From Diaporthe sp. PMI_573 (taxonomy: Eukaryota > Ascomycota > Sordariomycetes > Diaporthales > Diaporthaceae): DNA of 64,000 nucleotides. The notes beneath the pieces were generated by a model, which was not told the DNA's origin, ran no database searches, and worked only from the letters and a program-made list of their open reading frames with translations. Numbering within the stretch: position 1 is the first letter of the stretch; each line of letters opens with the position of its first letter. A program made the position numbers and the translations under genes. The stretch lies in the NCBI GenBank assembly GCA_021399435.1, contig JAJTUP010000131.1, positions 1 to 64,000 on the forward strand, given 5' to 3'. Shown piece by piece: positions 50,111 to 60,247 of this stretch.

Positions 50111-51988
50111 TCAGTGGAAGGTAATCTTGAACACGACTCCGCTCGCAGCGATATAAAGATTGTCAATGCTAGGCAGGACTACAGGGATCTCGCCAGTCAT
50201 TGCCTCTGCATTCTCGATGGGTATAGTTCCGTGTTCCTTCAATCTCGCAATCTCGTCCGATCCCAGCCGGTCTATGCTGAAGGGAAGCTTGTGCGGTTGC
50301 TTCTCTGCTGCTGCTTTTAGACTGGACCCGGTTGAATATTCAACTTGAACCACTAGAGACCTTGTGAAGAATGTGATTGTGTGCTTGGGGCTCATGACTT
50401 GTGAGAGCTTCTGACCATGTCGCAAATGATAGTATTCTTCGAGGGAGTTGACACTTTCCTCGTAGGTTGTTGGGGATTGGAAATTTTGGTCCCCAGTATC
50501 AGGTGACTTGGTAGGGTCATGAGCGATATCGGGTCGATTTTGGCCCTGCAATACGGGGTAGTTGTTTTTGGTGCAGTCGACGTGGTCCTCTACTGAGAAG
50601 GGGGAATGAGTGGCTTTTGCTTCCTGTCCGGATGCTTCATATGGTGACTTTCCCTGTACCACGCGCTCCTGCTGTTGACAGCCTCCCTTTGCCAGCTTTT
50701 CGGTGCTGCATAACGAAGGTGGCGCATTCTGAGACTCAGAATCCGATTTGATGCACTGATTGGCCTCACTGGAGGCCTCCCCGGTGACGGTTCGAAGGTC
50801 CACTGTGCTTGACACGGAGCCCGAACTCGATTGCGGCCCCACATTGTCGCCTATCACGATAGCATTGACGTTCTCGCGCGCTCCGTCGATGCCTTGCGCC
50901 TGAGTTCCGTTCAATATGATTTTTTCACCATGCTCTGAGAGAGGAACGCTCTCCGGCTCCGACACCAGTGAAGGCAGGGTGATGAGTGTGCTCTCGCTCG
51001 GACCCGGATAACTAGACCTTCGTCGTCTTTCGAGAAGAAGCGCAATGCTCTCCCTGATACGATCTTCGAGGACGTGATTGAACCGCAATTGAAGATCCAG
51101 TCCTGAAAACTCTGGCAGCCGCCATCCCGGATATAGCTTCCCATGGCACCATGGCATCCGCATCTTGTCGTGCATGCTTACGAGCAAGTTGCATAGGAAA
51201 CACGCCTTTTTGCTCGAGCAGACTGTCCTGGGTGGAAGCAGATTCTTGTTAAGCCCTCTGGACTTTTTGAGCATCTCACAGTAAAATACTAGCTGGACTT
51301 CAGCATGTACTTTTCCGGTCGTGAGTGTTCTACTGGCTTGCGCCGTAAGATCGTCGTCTGCCTCGCTTGGAGTCGTATCGAGCAGGCCGCAAACAGTGTC
51401 TGCCTGGTATCCTTGACCGCTAAGCTCCGTCCTTCGTACCCCACTGACCCGCGAGAGTACAGAAGATAGGCTAAGCTTGTAATTAGAGTCTACAGGCGTC
51501 CTCCGAAAAGCATTCTCCGGGAGGGTAACCAGCATGACTTGCATTTGTCGCGCAATTCGGAACTTCTTGGCTGTGCGGAAGAGGAAGCGAGCGGCTTCAG
51601 CGTATCTCGCAACTTTGAGGATCATATTCATGAGACTGTTCTTAGCACTCTTCTCCATTTCGACATCCGGTATAGCGTTGACCACTGCTTGGCAATCTAC
51701 TTTGCGCAGGCGGAAGAACCCATGAACTAGGTCCTCAAGCTGTTGGGGTCTCGGGTGGTTCGTCCACGCGTTAATGAGCCGAATAATTTCTTTCGCCCTC
51801 TCAAGGAAAAGGGCTCTCTCCTCGTCGGAGACCCTGGCGAGTTTAGGCAACTTCTTGGCGCCGTGTGGCGCGAGAGCGCGGATGACGTTCTGGAATTTCT
51901 CCCTGGCTGGCTGCTTAGGCGTCTTGTTCTTGCACCTTTTAAAGTGCAGGCGGCGGAGGATTCTATGCGAGCACATGGATACGATCAA
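50111..51988 (-). CDS. OTT_1508-like deaminase-fold protein
   Basis: 625 aa, single exon, intact. Residues 1-160 are helical. The deaminase core holds the zinc site: KVHAEVQLVFYCE (H228, E230), and CSSKKACFLC (C257, C263, C266), followed by the HGKLYPGWRLP block characteristic of the fungal OTT_1508-like group of the cytidine-deaminase superfamily. The C-terminal half is Ser/Gln-rich, ending with a beta-rich region (TITFFTRSLVVQVEYSTG). Family knowledge: predicted nucleic-acid deaminases, related to conflict or toxin systems in other organisms; substrate unknown in fungi. An upstream in-frame Met or exon could extend the start. Confidence 0.75.
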   Translation of the reverse strand: MIVSMCSHRILRRLHFKRCKNKTPKQPAREKFQNVIRALAPHGAKKLPKLARVSDEERALFLERAKEIIRLINAWTNHPRPQQLEDLVHGFFRLRKVDCQAVVNAIPDVEMEKSAKNSLMNMILKVARYAEAARFLFRTAKKFRIARQMQVMLVTLPENAFRRTPVDSNYKLSLSSVLSRVSGVRRTELSGQGYQADTVCGLLDTTPSEADDDLTAQASRTLTTGKVHAEVQLVFYCEMLKKSRGLNKNLLPPRTVCSSKKACFLCNLLVSMHDKMRMPWCHGKLYPGWRLPEFSGLDLQLRFNHVLEDRIRESIALLLERRRRSSYPGPSESTLITLPSLVSEPESVPLSEHGEKIILNGTQAQGIDGARENVNAIVIGDNVGPQSSSGSVSSTVDLRTVTGEASSEANQCIKSDSESQNAPPSLCSTEKLAKGGCQQQERVVQGKSPYEASGQEAKATHSPFSVEDHVDCTKNNYPVLQGQNRPDIAHDPTKSPDTGDQNFQSPTTYEESVNSLEEYYHLRHGQKLSQVMSPKHTITFFTRSLVVQVEYSTGSSLKAAAEKQPHKLPFSIDRLGSDEIARLKEHGTIPIENAEAMTGEIPVVLPSIDNLYIAASGVVFKITFH

Positions 51989-53054
51989 ATGGCATATTTC
52001 ATGCTCAAGTCCTACTTGATCATCGTCTGTTGTATGCCATAGTATTCAGCGGCGGACCGGAGGCATCAGGGAGTATAGAAGAGCTTATTACCATCCACTA
52101 CCCGCGAAAGCACTGCAAAGATACCCTCAAAACCAGTACTTATCAGAAGGAAGCCGTTGATGGCGGATTATAGGCACAGGTATATGTTCCCCCAGTATAA
52201 TAATATGTGACAACCCTTGAAAGGTTGGGCCGCAGTAGCGAGCCAACGAGTCAGTTGTTCGGCATTCTTCTGTATGCCATTGATTTTCGACTACTTTTCC
52301 CGAGTCATCAGGATCGGATGACCACGAGGGCCCGGACAGGCACGTGTATGTTACGCGGGTGCTCAGCCAAGTCATTGATAGCGATTGCCGGTATGCCCTG
52401 AAGCCGGCACCCAGGGTCTTTCGTCGGCCGTAGGCGACGAATAGAAGCCTGTCGAGATAGTGCCAGCCGCGCGTGAACAGGTCGAGGGGAAGCAAAGACA
52501 CTGGACTATTGTAAAGATGATCACTCAATGGGCTCTCATCTTTTTAAGTTCCATAAATGTTGATGACGATTGTAATGATGGTGGTTATGCATAGAGTTTG
52601 AGGTTGGAAAGGAAGAAAGGAGAGAAGGTCGGCCCTTTTGACGAGTTGGATGGTTGCCAAATGTATCGGCTGTGGACCTGATTGGCGCCAAGCGCCCCCC
52701 CCCCCTCCTGATGCACTTGATTGCTTTCGTTTTTGGACCCGAACGAGATTTTCGGGAACTTGCGCAGCCAACCCCAGAGATATAAAGCCAGACACCCTAG
52801 AGGTTGATCCTATTGTTGGTACGGCCCTGACGGCGTAGGTCAGGGGGTCTTTGCACGTGCAAATAGGCGTTGGGCAAGAAACCGTACGTCTGGGTACGGG
52901 TCTGGTTTTCTTGCTACGGAAGGAAGAAGGGAAGCTATCGCCATCGTGGGCGCCGAAGCGCTTGGTGTAGTAGCCAGCCCTTCTGCTGACTAAGACAGAC
53001 CGGCCCTTCTGATTGGCCACAGCCGGGTCGGGCGTGTGGCCCCTTGGACTGCCC
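51989..53054. other. Intergenic; two minus-strand ORFs of doubtful status
   Basis: ORFs 52127-52528 (133 aa) and 52544-53098 (184 aa) have no recognised domain; the second overlaps exon 2 of the neighbouring spliced gene. A C9-10 run near 52690 marks low complexity. Confidence 0.35.
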
Positions 53055-53377
53055 TCAAACCCACAGGATCTCTCGCTGCATGTCGATGAGGTTGACATCG
53101 GGCAGTGTCTCGATCTGGTGCGATGTCAGTGTGAGTTTCCCAGCAGATGTAGAGTAATCCTTACCTCCATGTGCATAGCATGTTGCATGATGTCCTCGAG
53201 ATATTCATCGCTGGCCAGTCTCGACAGCTTATGGGCAATTGTGATCTGCCTGTCGACCTTGGCGTCCCACGTCCTGGTGTGGGCCAGGCTCGCAGCTTGC
53301 TCAGCGGAGAATGGGCGTACCCTTTGCCACTCAGTCTCGGAAAACATATCCTCGACTGATTGAGAGTGGGAAGCCAT
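53055..53377 (-). CDS. 90-aa two-exon orphan protein
   Basis: Exon 1 (53165-53377) begins MASHSQSVEDMFSETEWQRV; a 50-nt intron (53115-53164, GTAAGG, CTGAC branch, CACCAG) leads to exon 2, reading IETLPDVNLIDMQREILWV then TGA. The protein is helical and mixed-charge (AAKVDRQITIAHKLSRL-like, EDIMQHAMHMEIETLP), without signal or membrane segment. Splicing consensus and phase are good, so it is probably real. The hAT fragment begins 60 bp upstream of its ATG and may have replaced its promoter. Family unknown. Confidence 0.55.
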
Positions 53378-54859
53378 AGTTTTTGTTATCTAAAATCCGT
53401 TATCACTGCGCGGCGACAGGGAACAGATACGGATAGCGTGATGAGGAAAGCTCATGTGCATTTGGCTGCAAGAAAGGAATTCCAGCATTGCTTCTTTTCC
53501 CTCTGCGATTCACATGGGTTACAGCTACTCATCAAGGACATCCTAGAGCTGCCGTTCTTTGAGGAGACATTCAAAAGCACTACATTGATTGTCACCTTCT
53601 TCAAGAAGTCGAAACTGCAGTTGGCTCGATTGAGAGAGGCACAAAAGGCAGCTTGGGGCCACCATAAGGCGTTTTTATCCGCGTGGGTCTTTAAGTTTTT
53701 CTGACTCCTAGCTATAACTAACCGCTCGCTTTAGTGTAATCACACGCTGGGGCAGCCAGTTCAATGCTTTGCGGTCAGTTTTACGCTGTAAAGAGCCTCT
53801 CCAAACATACGCTCGCCGTCCTGACGTGAGGGCAGAGCTAGCCTCCGGGTCTCTCGAGCTTCTTCCGAGGGTGCTGGAGTCTGTCAATAACCCTCACTTC
53901 TGGATACGCCTAGAGACTGTTTTGGCTATAATTAAGCCTGTCAGCAGTCGTCAGCATGCCTCAGAAGCCGATCGGGCTCACATCGGCCATGTCATTCCTC
54001 GTTGGCTGGAGATTAAAGCAGAATGGAAAGCACTTGACGATTCTCAGCAAGATAAAGACGTGAATTTCAGCGAGCTGTATTCCGTATGGTTAAACCGGAT
54101 GGACAAACAGACATATGATATTCATTATGCAGGATTTGCATTAAGGCCTGACACAGTCGGGACTAAGCTTGAAGAACAGCTGATGATGAAAGTGCTTCGG
54201 TTCTTTAAGTCAGCAGTCAATCCTGCTGACGACCTTCATGTTGTTCGAGAATTTAACCACTTCCGAGCACAATCGGGCGGCCAGTTTGCTGCGGGAGGCT
54301 TAGTCTATTCAAAAGAATGGACGCCATTAGATGCTTGGATGCTTCTTGATAACCAGGGCAGCAAGCTGGCTACACTTGCTGTCCGAATCTTTGGAACCAT
54401 AGCCAATTCAGTTCCCTCAGAGAGATCATTCTCGGCGGTTAACTTCCTCCACAGCAAGGCACGCAACAGGCTCACACCAGCCAACGCTGACAAGTTGGCG
54501 TTCATCTACATGAACGAACGGGTGCTAGAGAGGATAACACAGTCTCAGAATCAACCTCTTGATCATCGCAATGAGGTTGATTCTACGGTGGTTAGTGGGA
54601 AGATTTGACAGAAGACGGTTGGCTTACTCTCGAAGATACGTATATGGAAATCCATTGCGCATCAAGTCTGGAAGTTGACGCTGTTATCGGCGAGTTCACT
54701 CACCAACCCGCCTCCGACGGAGAAGAGACAGTTGTGGACACATTTGAGGTCCAAGATGGGTCAGAGAGCGAAGGAACGGGGAAAAAGTTGACCTAATTTG
54801 GCTTGGTTATTTGTATTATATGACCCTTGGGCAGCTTCATATACGGGTAGTTATATTGC

Positions 54860-54881
54860 AATAAAAAGCGCGCTTTTTATT
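54860..54881. repeat. Perfect 22-bp palindrome, hAT 3' region
   Basis: Half-site AATAAAAAGCG and its exact complement. Sits between the transposase stop and the presumed terminal repeat; related AATAAAAAGC units occur twice more nearby, like subterminal transposase-binding repeats. Confidence 0.8.
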
Positions 54882-54916
54882 CGGAATAAAAAGCTGCTTC
54901 ATTATAATAAAAAGCA

Positions 54917-54940
54917 GTTTAATACACATGTGTATTAAAC
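54917..54940. repeat. Perfect 24-bp palindrome, hAT 3' region
   Basis: Half-site GTTTAATACACA and its exact complement, ending 6 bp before the terminal CCCATCCCTAG. Confidence 0.8.
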
Positions 54941-54968
54941 ACGTGCCCATCCCTAGTTTCTCCTCGGT

Positions 54969-55640
54969 TTGCCACGGATTGAAGGTCGTCACTGTGGAGA
55001 AAACTTTGCCGACCGTGTCAGCGAGATAATCCACGAGTATGGGTTCGAGGATCGCGTCGGATATTTTGTCACAGACAATGCGGAGAGCAATGACACGTGC
55101 CTTGAAGACTTGGGCATTGAGTTGGGGTTCAAAAAGCAGCATCGTCGGCTCCGTTGCTGTGGCCACATCATCAACCTCGTCGCCCGATCCATTCTTTTCG
55201 GTACGGACGCCGACGCGTTCGAAGAGGATTGCCAGGCCGACAAAGAGATCCAAGATGAGGTTAAACTTTGGAGATCAAAGGGCCCCATCGGCAAGCTGCA
55301 CAACATCGTTCACTGGGTGGAAAGGTCCGGCCAGCGCATTGAAAGGCTCCACAAGCTCCAATCCATTGAGAACACCGCCCTGGGCTTCGAAGACAAAACA
55401 ACCTACGATGTCGTCATGGATAACGCTACTCGCTGGAACTCGTCCGAGGCGATGATGGAGCGAGGTTACATGCTTCGCAATGCACTCGATTCGCTGGTCC
55501 AAGCGGAAGTGACAGAGTGGAACCAATACGTGGCCAGAAGGACACAGAATGGGGCAAAGCCGATGCCGAAGAAGTGCCGCAAGAAGCCTGCAATTGTGGA
55601 TGATCGGATGGCCGCTGAAACAAGCATCTCACTCCTTATG
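54969..55640 (+). pseudogene. Third hAT family fragment (core)
   Basis: Plus-strand frame with the RNase H-like core of a Restless-type hAT: PRIEGRHCGENFADRVSEII, FVTDNAESNDTCLEDLG, LRCCGHIINLVARSILFG, KGPIGKLHNIVHWVERS, DNATRWNSSEAMMERGY. It is related to, but distinct from, the hAT at 27-29 kb (GPVGKLHNIVHH there), and has no intron at the position used there. Both ends are cut: left by the copy B terminus, right by antisense gypsy sequence near 55620. Confidence 0.82.
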
Positions 55641-56000
55641 TGCTTGGTGATCTCTTGCATTTGTGACGCAAACTTCTTAGCATTGCGCGCAGCAGGCTTT
55701 TCAGTAGGCAGGACGGGTTCGAACCCCAATCGGGGGTGAAACCCATAATTTCCGAAGAATGGCGTAACCTTGGTTGTTTCCGAGAAGTATTGTTGGAGGC
55801 AAACTCAGCTAGCGGAAGCCAGTCGGACCAGTCGTCTTGCAAGTACGATATATACAGGCGGAGGTATTGTTCTAAGGTGGCATTCATACGCTCAGTCTGT
55901 CCGTCGGTCTCTGGGTGGTATGCAGTTGAAAGGTTGGCTGAGATCTTTAGACGGAATATACTGCGTGCCGTGACAATCGCTATCCAAATTCTACTTCATT
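55600..56000 (-). pseudogene. Ty3/gypsy integrase C-terminal core fragment
   Basis: Minus-strand remains of a gypsy polyprotein: [20 protein letters not shown], then [20 protein letters not shown] and [13 protein letters not shown] (the integrase region with the last catalytic Glu), and after a frameshift [20 protein letters not shown]. The GGGTTCGAACCCC within it resembles a tRNA B box but is coding. It abuts the hAT fragment. Confidence 0.82.
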
Positions 56001-56027
56001 TGATGTGGAAATTATGATCCCGTCCAA

Positions 56028-57953
56028 TCAGAAATCCTGCTTCGCTTCAAGATCCTTTACACGCTGATCCAGTGCTTCAACAACTCTTCTTACCGCACCC
56101 TCCATTGTCCCCCTCTGTGATTGGCGACTGTCCACATCTTCCAAACGTTCCTGTGTGGCGCTAAGGAGGAACATATCCTCCTCCGATGGATCTTTGATCA
56201 GCATCTCGACAATGTCCCTATACTTCGTCTTCTGGGTTTCCAGCATCCCAGCCTGCTGAGCGGTAGCTTCCATTAAACCTTCCAAAACAGCACCAATGGA
56301 ACGCAGCTCTCCAGCTTCCCTTGCTCTCGCCTGAATTTTATCGTTTCTTGCTGCATCCAAATGATCTTTCTGGTCGTACAGGTACTGGAGCTGTCTCTTG
56401 ATATCCTCTAGAGCCGCTTGATAATTGACCTGGAAGGGGCCTCTGCCGGAGCCAGAGGACCAAAGCACACGTGACTCCATATCATTGCCAGGCAGGGAGA
56501 CCATATCTGGTTCAAGGTCGTCATCCCAGGAAGGATCGTAACTCTTATCTGCAGCCGCCTTCAGAAGTCGCACTATGACACTCCACCACAACGCAAAGTC
56601 CACTGTGCTGGGCAAGCTTTTTTGGACTCCACAGGATGCCAGGATGGCTTGCATAGCATTGATGACGATGGAAACGCCGGTATCCGCGCCTGTGGCCTGC
56701 AGAACACAGTCCACCTCTGTGATAGGTTGTAGATCGACATGTTGGTCGCCAAACAGTCTCTCCAACCTCTTCTTAGACTCCTGAGTTCGACTCTTGGCCG
56801 GCATAGGATCCAGGAGTCGCATACCAGTTGAATTGAGTACACCCAGAAGCCAAGAAGGCTCAGGTTGGGTCATCCGGATCGGGATAAGGTTGATCGGCTC
56901 GGGGTCCGTCTTCCGATTAAGGCCTGGTTTTGCGCGATCTGCAAGAGAACTTATTAATGTGACGTTATACGGGGCAATTCCGGCCACTGCCTCCAGAGCA
57001 CTCTCAATGGCTCTGTCGTCCAGAGGAGTCACGGCTTCGAGCTTCTCACCGCCAGGGCTTGCCAACCTCGCAAGACCCTCTGGCGGGAAGGGCAGCGCTA
57101 TCGTAACAACACTCGCCCCCCGAGTGCGCTTGGCTGGCGTTTCCACCTTCCCCTCATCTACATTATGTCTTTTCCGACCACGATCCGTCGCTGTAGAAAC
57201 AGAATCACTGAGTGTAGCGATATCTGTCGTCGGTGAGACTGGTTGACGGCCCCTAGGGCGGCCCGGAGGGCGGCCTGTGCGGCCGCGACGCCCGCCTTTG
57301 CTGCCGGGTCCACCACGGAAGATTCTGGGCGTATTCGCCTCTGTCTTGTTGACCAACGCCGGAACCTCTTTTTTGGGCGATGTCTCAAAATGTGCTATGC
57401 CATCTGTTGAACGACATGTGGCAACCTCCTCATCAGGGACCGTATCGACTGGCTGATCAGGGAGCTGATCACCACCCTCCAGAGCGACTTCAATACTCTT
57501 GTCCACGACAACGGTGGAATCGCTTCCTTGTTCGGTTGGCGCACGAACTGATCGCATGGAGGTTGGCGACATTTCTTCTGGCGTATGCTTGTGTGACTCA
57601 GAAACTTTATCCTGATCTGTGAATAGATCGCCGTCTATAAGACCGTCAAACTCTGAAGTCGTGGTGCCTGTCTCTAAATATGTGTTCTGACTCGTGTGTA
57701 TATCGGCAAACAGAGGTTCCTGTGAGGAGGTTTCCTGACTTGCAAATAGATAGGTTTCTTGAATATCGCTGGGCATGAAAGCTTGGGTGAAGTCGATATC
57801 TGTGTCATGAACCGCATATATATAGGCATCCTCGAAATATGTTTCGTGATCCTTAGTCGGCAAATCCTCCAAGGATTGTTTAAACTCGATTAAGTTAAGA
57901 AACTCGGCTGCCATCGTCCTATCTGGATTAGATAATTGGCCTTCTGGACTCAT
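56028..57953 (-). CDS. AT-hook protein with inactive Ulp1-like fold
   Basis: 641 aa, single intact exon. Residues 1-200 are acidic and disordered. Two overlapping AT-hooks (GRTGRPPGRPRGRQPVSP, about 224-241) suggest minor-groove DNA binding. Residues about 310-450 follow the Ulp1/C48 fold: INLIPIRMTQPEPSWLLGVL aligns with the His strand but has Ser367 before W; LLDPMP keeps Asp382; QATGADTGVSIVINAM keeps Gln419 but has Thr425 in place of the nucleophile Cys. Without His and Cys it cannot be a protease and may instead bind SUMO or a similar modifier. The last 170 residues are coiled coil. Alignment is by eye. Confidence 0.6.
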   Translation of the reverse strand: MSPEGQLSNPDRTMAAEFLNLIEFKQSLEDLPTKDHETYFEDAYIYAVHDTDIDFTQAFMPSDIQETYLFASQETSSQEPLFADIHTSQNTYLETGTTTSEFDGLIDGDLFTDQDKVSESHKHTPEEMSPTSMRSVRAPTEQGSDSTVVVDKSIEVALEGGDQLPDQPVDTVPDEEVATCRSTDGIAHFETSPKKEVPALVNKTEANTPRIFRGGPGSKGGRRGRTGRPPGRPRGRQPVSPTTDIATLSDSVSTATDRGRKRHNVDEGKVETPAKRTRGASVVTIALPFPPEGLARLASPGGEKLEAVTPLDDRAIESALEAVAGIAPYNVTLISSLADRAKPGLNRKTDPEPINLIPIRMTQPEPSWLLGVLNSTGMRLLDPMPAKSRTQESKKRLERLFGDQHVDLQPITEVDCVLQATGADTGVSIVINAMQAILASCGVQKSLPSTVDFALWWSVIVRLLKAAADKSYDPSWDDDLEPDMVSLPGNDMESRVLWSSGSGRGPFQVNYQAALEDIKRQLQYLYDQKDHLDAARNDKIQARAREAGELRSIGAVLEGLMEATAQQAGMLETQKTKYRDIVEMLIKDPSEEDMFLLSATQERLEDVDSRQSQRGTMEGAVRRVVEALDQRVKDLEAKQDF

Positions 57954-59231
57954 TCGTTTTCAGCAAGATGTACTTACCTCTCAAGTTAAGTATGAGCAAC
58001 AGCAGCTTCGGGTCTACCCACATTGGTTGAAGAGAAATCGGTCTGGAAATTCTCTGCCCACGGGGGAAGTTGAGGTTTCACCTCGAAACTCGTCAACCAT
58101 CTCACCTTGCTAGTTGTGGACGATGAAACTGGCAGCAAGTTGAGCCTCAGCGGGATTTTGAGTGATTCATTGGAACCAGATTGAATGAAATGGAAAAGAT
58201 GGGGTTTTAATCACGTATTTATCGTGGCTGTTCTGGCCTTCCCTACCAACCCCCCTCCACATTCTTAAGCCAAGAGAACAAGGAAAACAAGAACAACAGC
58301 AACCCTCCCTGCCCACCCATGTACAAACGATTGACAAGTCTTGAGCTGAGGGGCCAACCAGGTTGAATGAATCGATCATCCCACGGTGGCTGGCGTTCCT
58401 GACTGCATGTGCATGCAGACAACCATCATTAATACGGGTTTAGCGAGATATGGGCACCAATAAGGCGAGTGATGAGAATGGTTCACCCAGCAGGTGTCAC
58501 GCTCTACCCCGGCGACGAGGCTGGAAGCGAAGAGACCCACCGACGCGAACGTGATTTCTGGGCCGCCGTGAACCAAGAAATGTTGCTGAGAACGGAAGGA
58601 TGCAGGAGCAGAAGGCACCAGTTTCAAAAGATGGCCTCGTGCCTCGAAGGTAATGGAGGGTAGGAAGCGTCATCTCATCAGTTAGGCGCCAGGGTCGCAT
58701 CCAGGGATTCGTGGTCGACAGAGCACTACGGCGAAAATAGAAAGTGCCGAGTGAATTTGCACGGCCGCCTCTAAATTCGGATGCAGCGGGCAAGGGACAT
58801 ACTCCGTGCCCCCCCCCCCAACACGCACAAAGATCGGTCTTCCCCACGGTATGTCAGGGGTCGCGAGAAATCCGAATCACTAATGCTACCTTTCTCCAGC
58901 TTCCAACCCCCGGCCCCGGTCTCCGGCTCCCCTGCTGTGGCGCCTTACTTCCGGTTAGTTACCGTACGCAGAAGGCGATGAAGGGCGATCATGCCCATTG
59001 AGAACCGTTCTTATTGGGTCAGCGTGTGGGGAATGGGGAATAAGAATACATGACAACCGTCACAAGTATCAGTAACTTTTTCACCACCATAAGAGCCTGA
59101 TGATTGGTTGCGGTAGTATGGAGCAGCTTTCCGAAAATTTACTGATACTTCTATAATAAGTACCTCCTTTCCGAACCTTCCATTCTGACCATTGCACCAC
59201 TTTTACTTACCTCACCCAACCTTGTTCCGCT
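57954..59231. other. Intergenic, two upstream regions
   Basis: Holds the 5' flanks of the divergent genes at 56.0-58.0 and 59.2 kb. A C9-10 run at about 58810. ORFs are short and domain-free; the leader before 59232 is CT-rich (CTTACCTCACCCAACCTTG). Confidence 0.45.
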
Positions 59232-59789
59232 ATGGAGAACACATCGAACAGCGAGGAAGTGCCTTTGCCCGCTGGTACTGTCCTGGACAGACTGAATGTG
59301 CTTGCTCCCCATGAGGAGGAAGCTATCAACCAGTTCCTTAAATCATCGCCACAAATCGAGCACTGCCGAAGGCAACGACTTCGGCTGCTCGAGTCCCGCA
59401 CCGATCTCAAAATATCATTCGTCTGCTGGAAACTTGCATTCGAGAAAGCGTGTCCTGGATATCATCAGAAGAACCCAACAGAATGGCGCGAATTCGACAA
59501 GGAGGTCCAATCTCACCACAGCTCAGTTAATCAGCTGATGCGTTGCATTCTTTCTGTCAGCAAAGCTTGGGGAGACGATGTCGTTCAACACTACGCCTGG
59601 CAATCTGTTGGTCTTCACAACTGTAACAAGCTCCGCTCCTTGTGCAGGAAGTTCCCGAGTTGGCCAGTGGCTTCTAACTTACTCAATTATTCCATCCTGG
59701 AAAGGATTCGCCGGACCGACAAGCGTACGCCAGAAGTGAAGGACCAAGCCAACCCCATTGAACGCTCAGATGTAGTTTATGCACTGTGA
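59232..59789 (+). CDS. 185-aa orphan protein
   Basis: MENTSNSEEVPLPAGTVLDR opens an uninterrupted frame with a CT-rich fungal leader directly before it. The protein is helical and basic in the middle (CRRQRLRLLESRTDLKISFV), with regularly spaced Trp/Cys (CWKLAFEKACPGYHQKNPTE, WGDDVVQHYAWQSVGLHNC) suggesting a small folded domain. No signal or membrane segment. Family not recognised. Confidence 0.5.
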   Translation: MENTSNSEEVPLPAGTVLDRLNVLAPHEEEAINQFLKSSPQIEHCRRQRLRLLESRTDLKISFVCWKLAFEKACPGYHQKNPTEWREFDKEVQSHHSSVNQLMRCILSVSKAWGDDVVQHYAWQSVGLHNCNKLRSLCRKFPSWPVASNLLNYSILERIRRTDKRTPEVKDQANPIERSDVVYAL

Positions 59790-60247
59790 TGAGTTGGATT
59801 TCCTGGTGGAAGTGGATGCGGGCTGGCGTCCGTCACCACCACGGCGCGGGCCCGGCCACCGACGAGGGCCATCCCCTCTGCACAGTGCTTCCAGGGAAGC
59901 GCGGTCCTGGCACGCGAGTGGCATTCCCGTCCGTTGAAGGCAACGGAAGCCACGCTTGATGTGGCATCTGCGAGGCCTTGCCCAGCCCGGCGCGTGGCGG
60001 TCTCTACCCCATCTCCCAATGCAACTTCGCCTGCAGGCGCAGCACGGTTGCACCTTAGGGTGCCATCTTTCTGTGGTTGGTGCCAGCTACCACCCTCTCC
60101 TTGCCCCCCTGTGGCGAAATGTTTTGGAGCAAGACCATCTTGTCGTTTAAGAAAACAATCAATACCGCAGCTTCCAATGGCAATTTCTACAAGTTCTTTG
60201 AACTCATGTTCTCTCAATTTCAACTCTCCTTGAACGGGCTGACGCCC
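59790..60247. other. Spacer, GC-rich overlapping ORFs
   Basis: Long overlapping ORFs on both strands result from GC-rich sequence; none has a domain. It includes the leader of the Zn2Cys6 gene. Confidence 0.4.

Larger units (their letters stand above)
53438..54957 (+). mobile_element. hAT element, 5'-truncated, copy B with 3' end
   Basis: Begins at the same base as copy A near 20.8 kb and shares 482 bp, then continues. The main frame 53769-54608 covers the hAT core (IPRWLEIKAEWKALDD, YDIHYAGFALRPDTVG) and the dimerisation domain (NSVPSERSFSAVNFLHSKAR). Beyond the stop are two perfect palindromes (54860-54881 and 54917-54940) and a terminal sequence GTGCCCATCCCTAG, like the CTAGGGATGGGC ends of fungal hATs. 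The N-terminal BED finger and first catalytic part are absent. Confidence 0.85.

Noticed and set aside
52544..53098. 184-aa minus-strand protein
   Set aside because: It overlaps exon 2 of the well-supported two-exon gene in another frame and has no domain.
55700..55745. tRNA-like B box (GGGTTCGAACCCC)
   Set aside because: No A box or cloverleaf around it; the sequence is coding in the antisense gypsy integrase frame.
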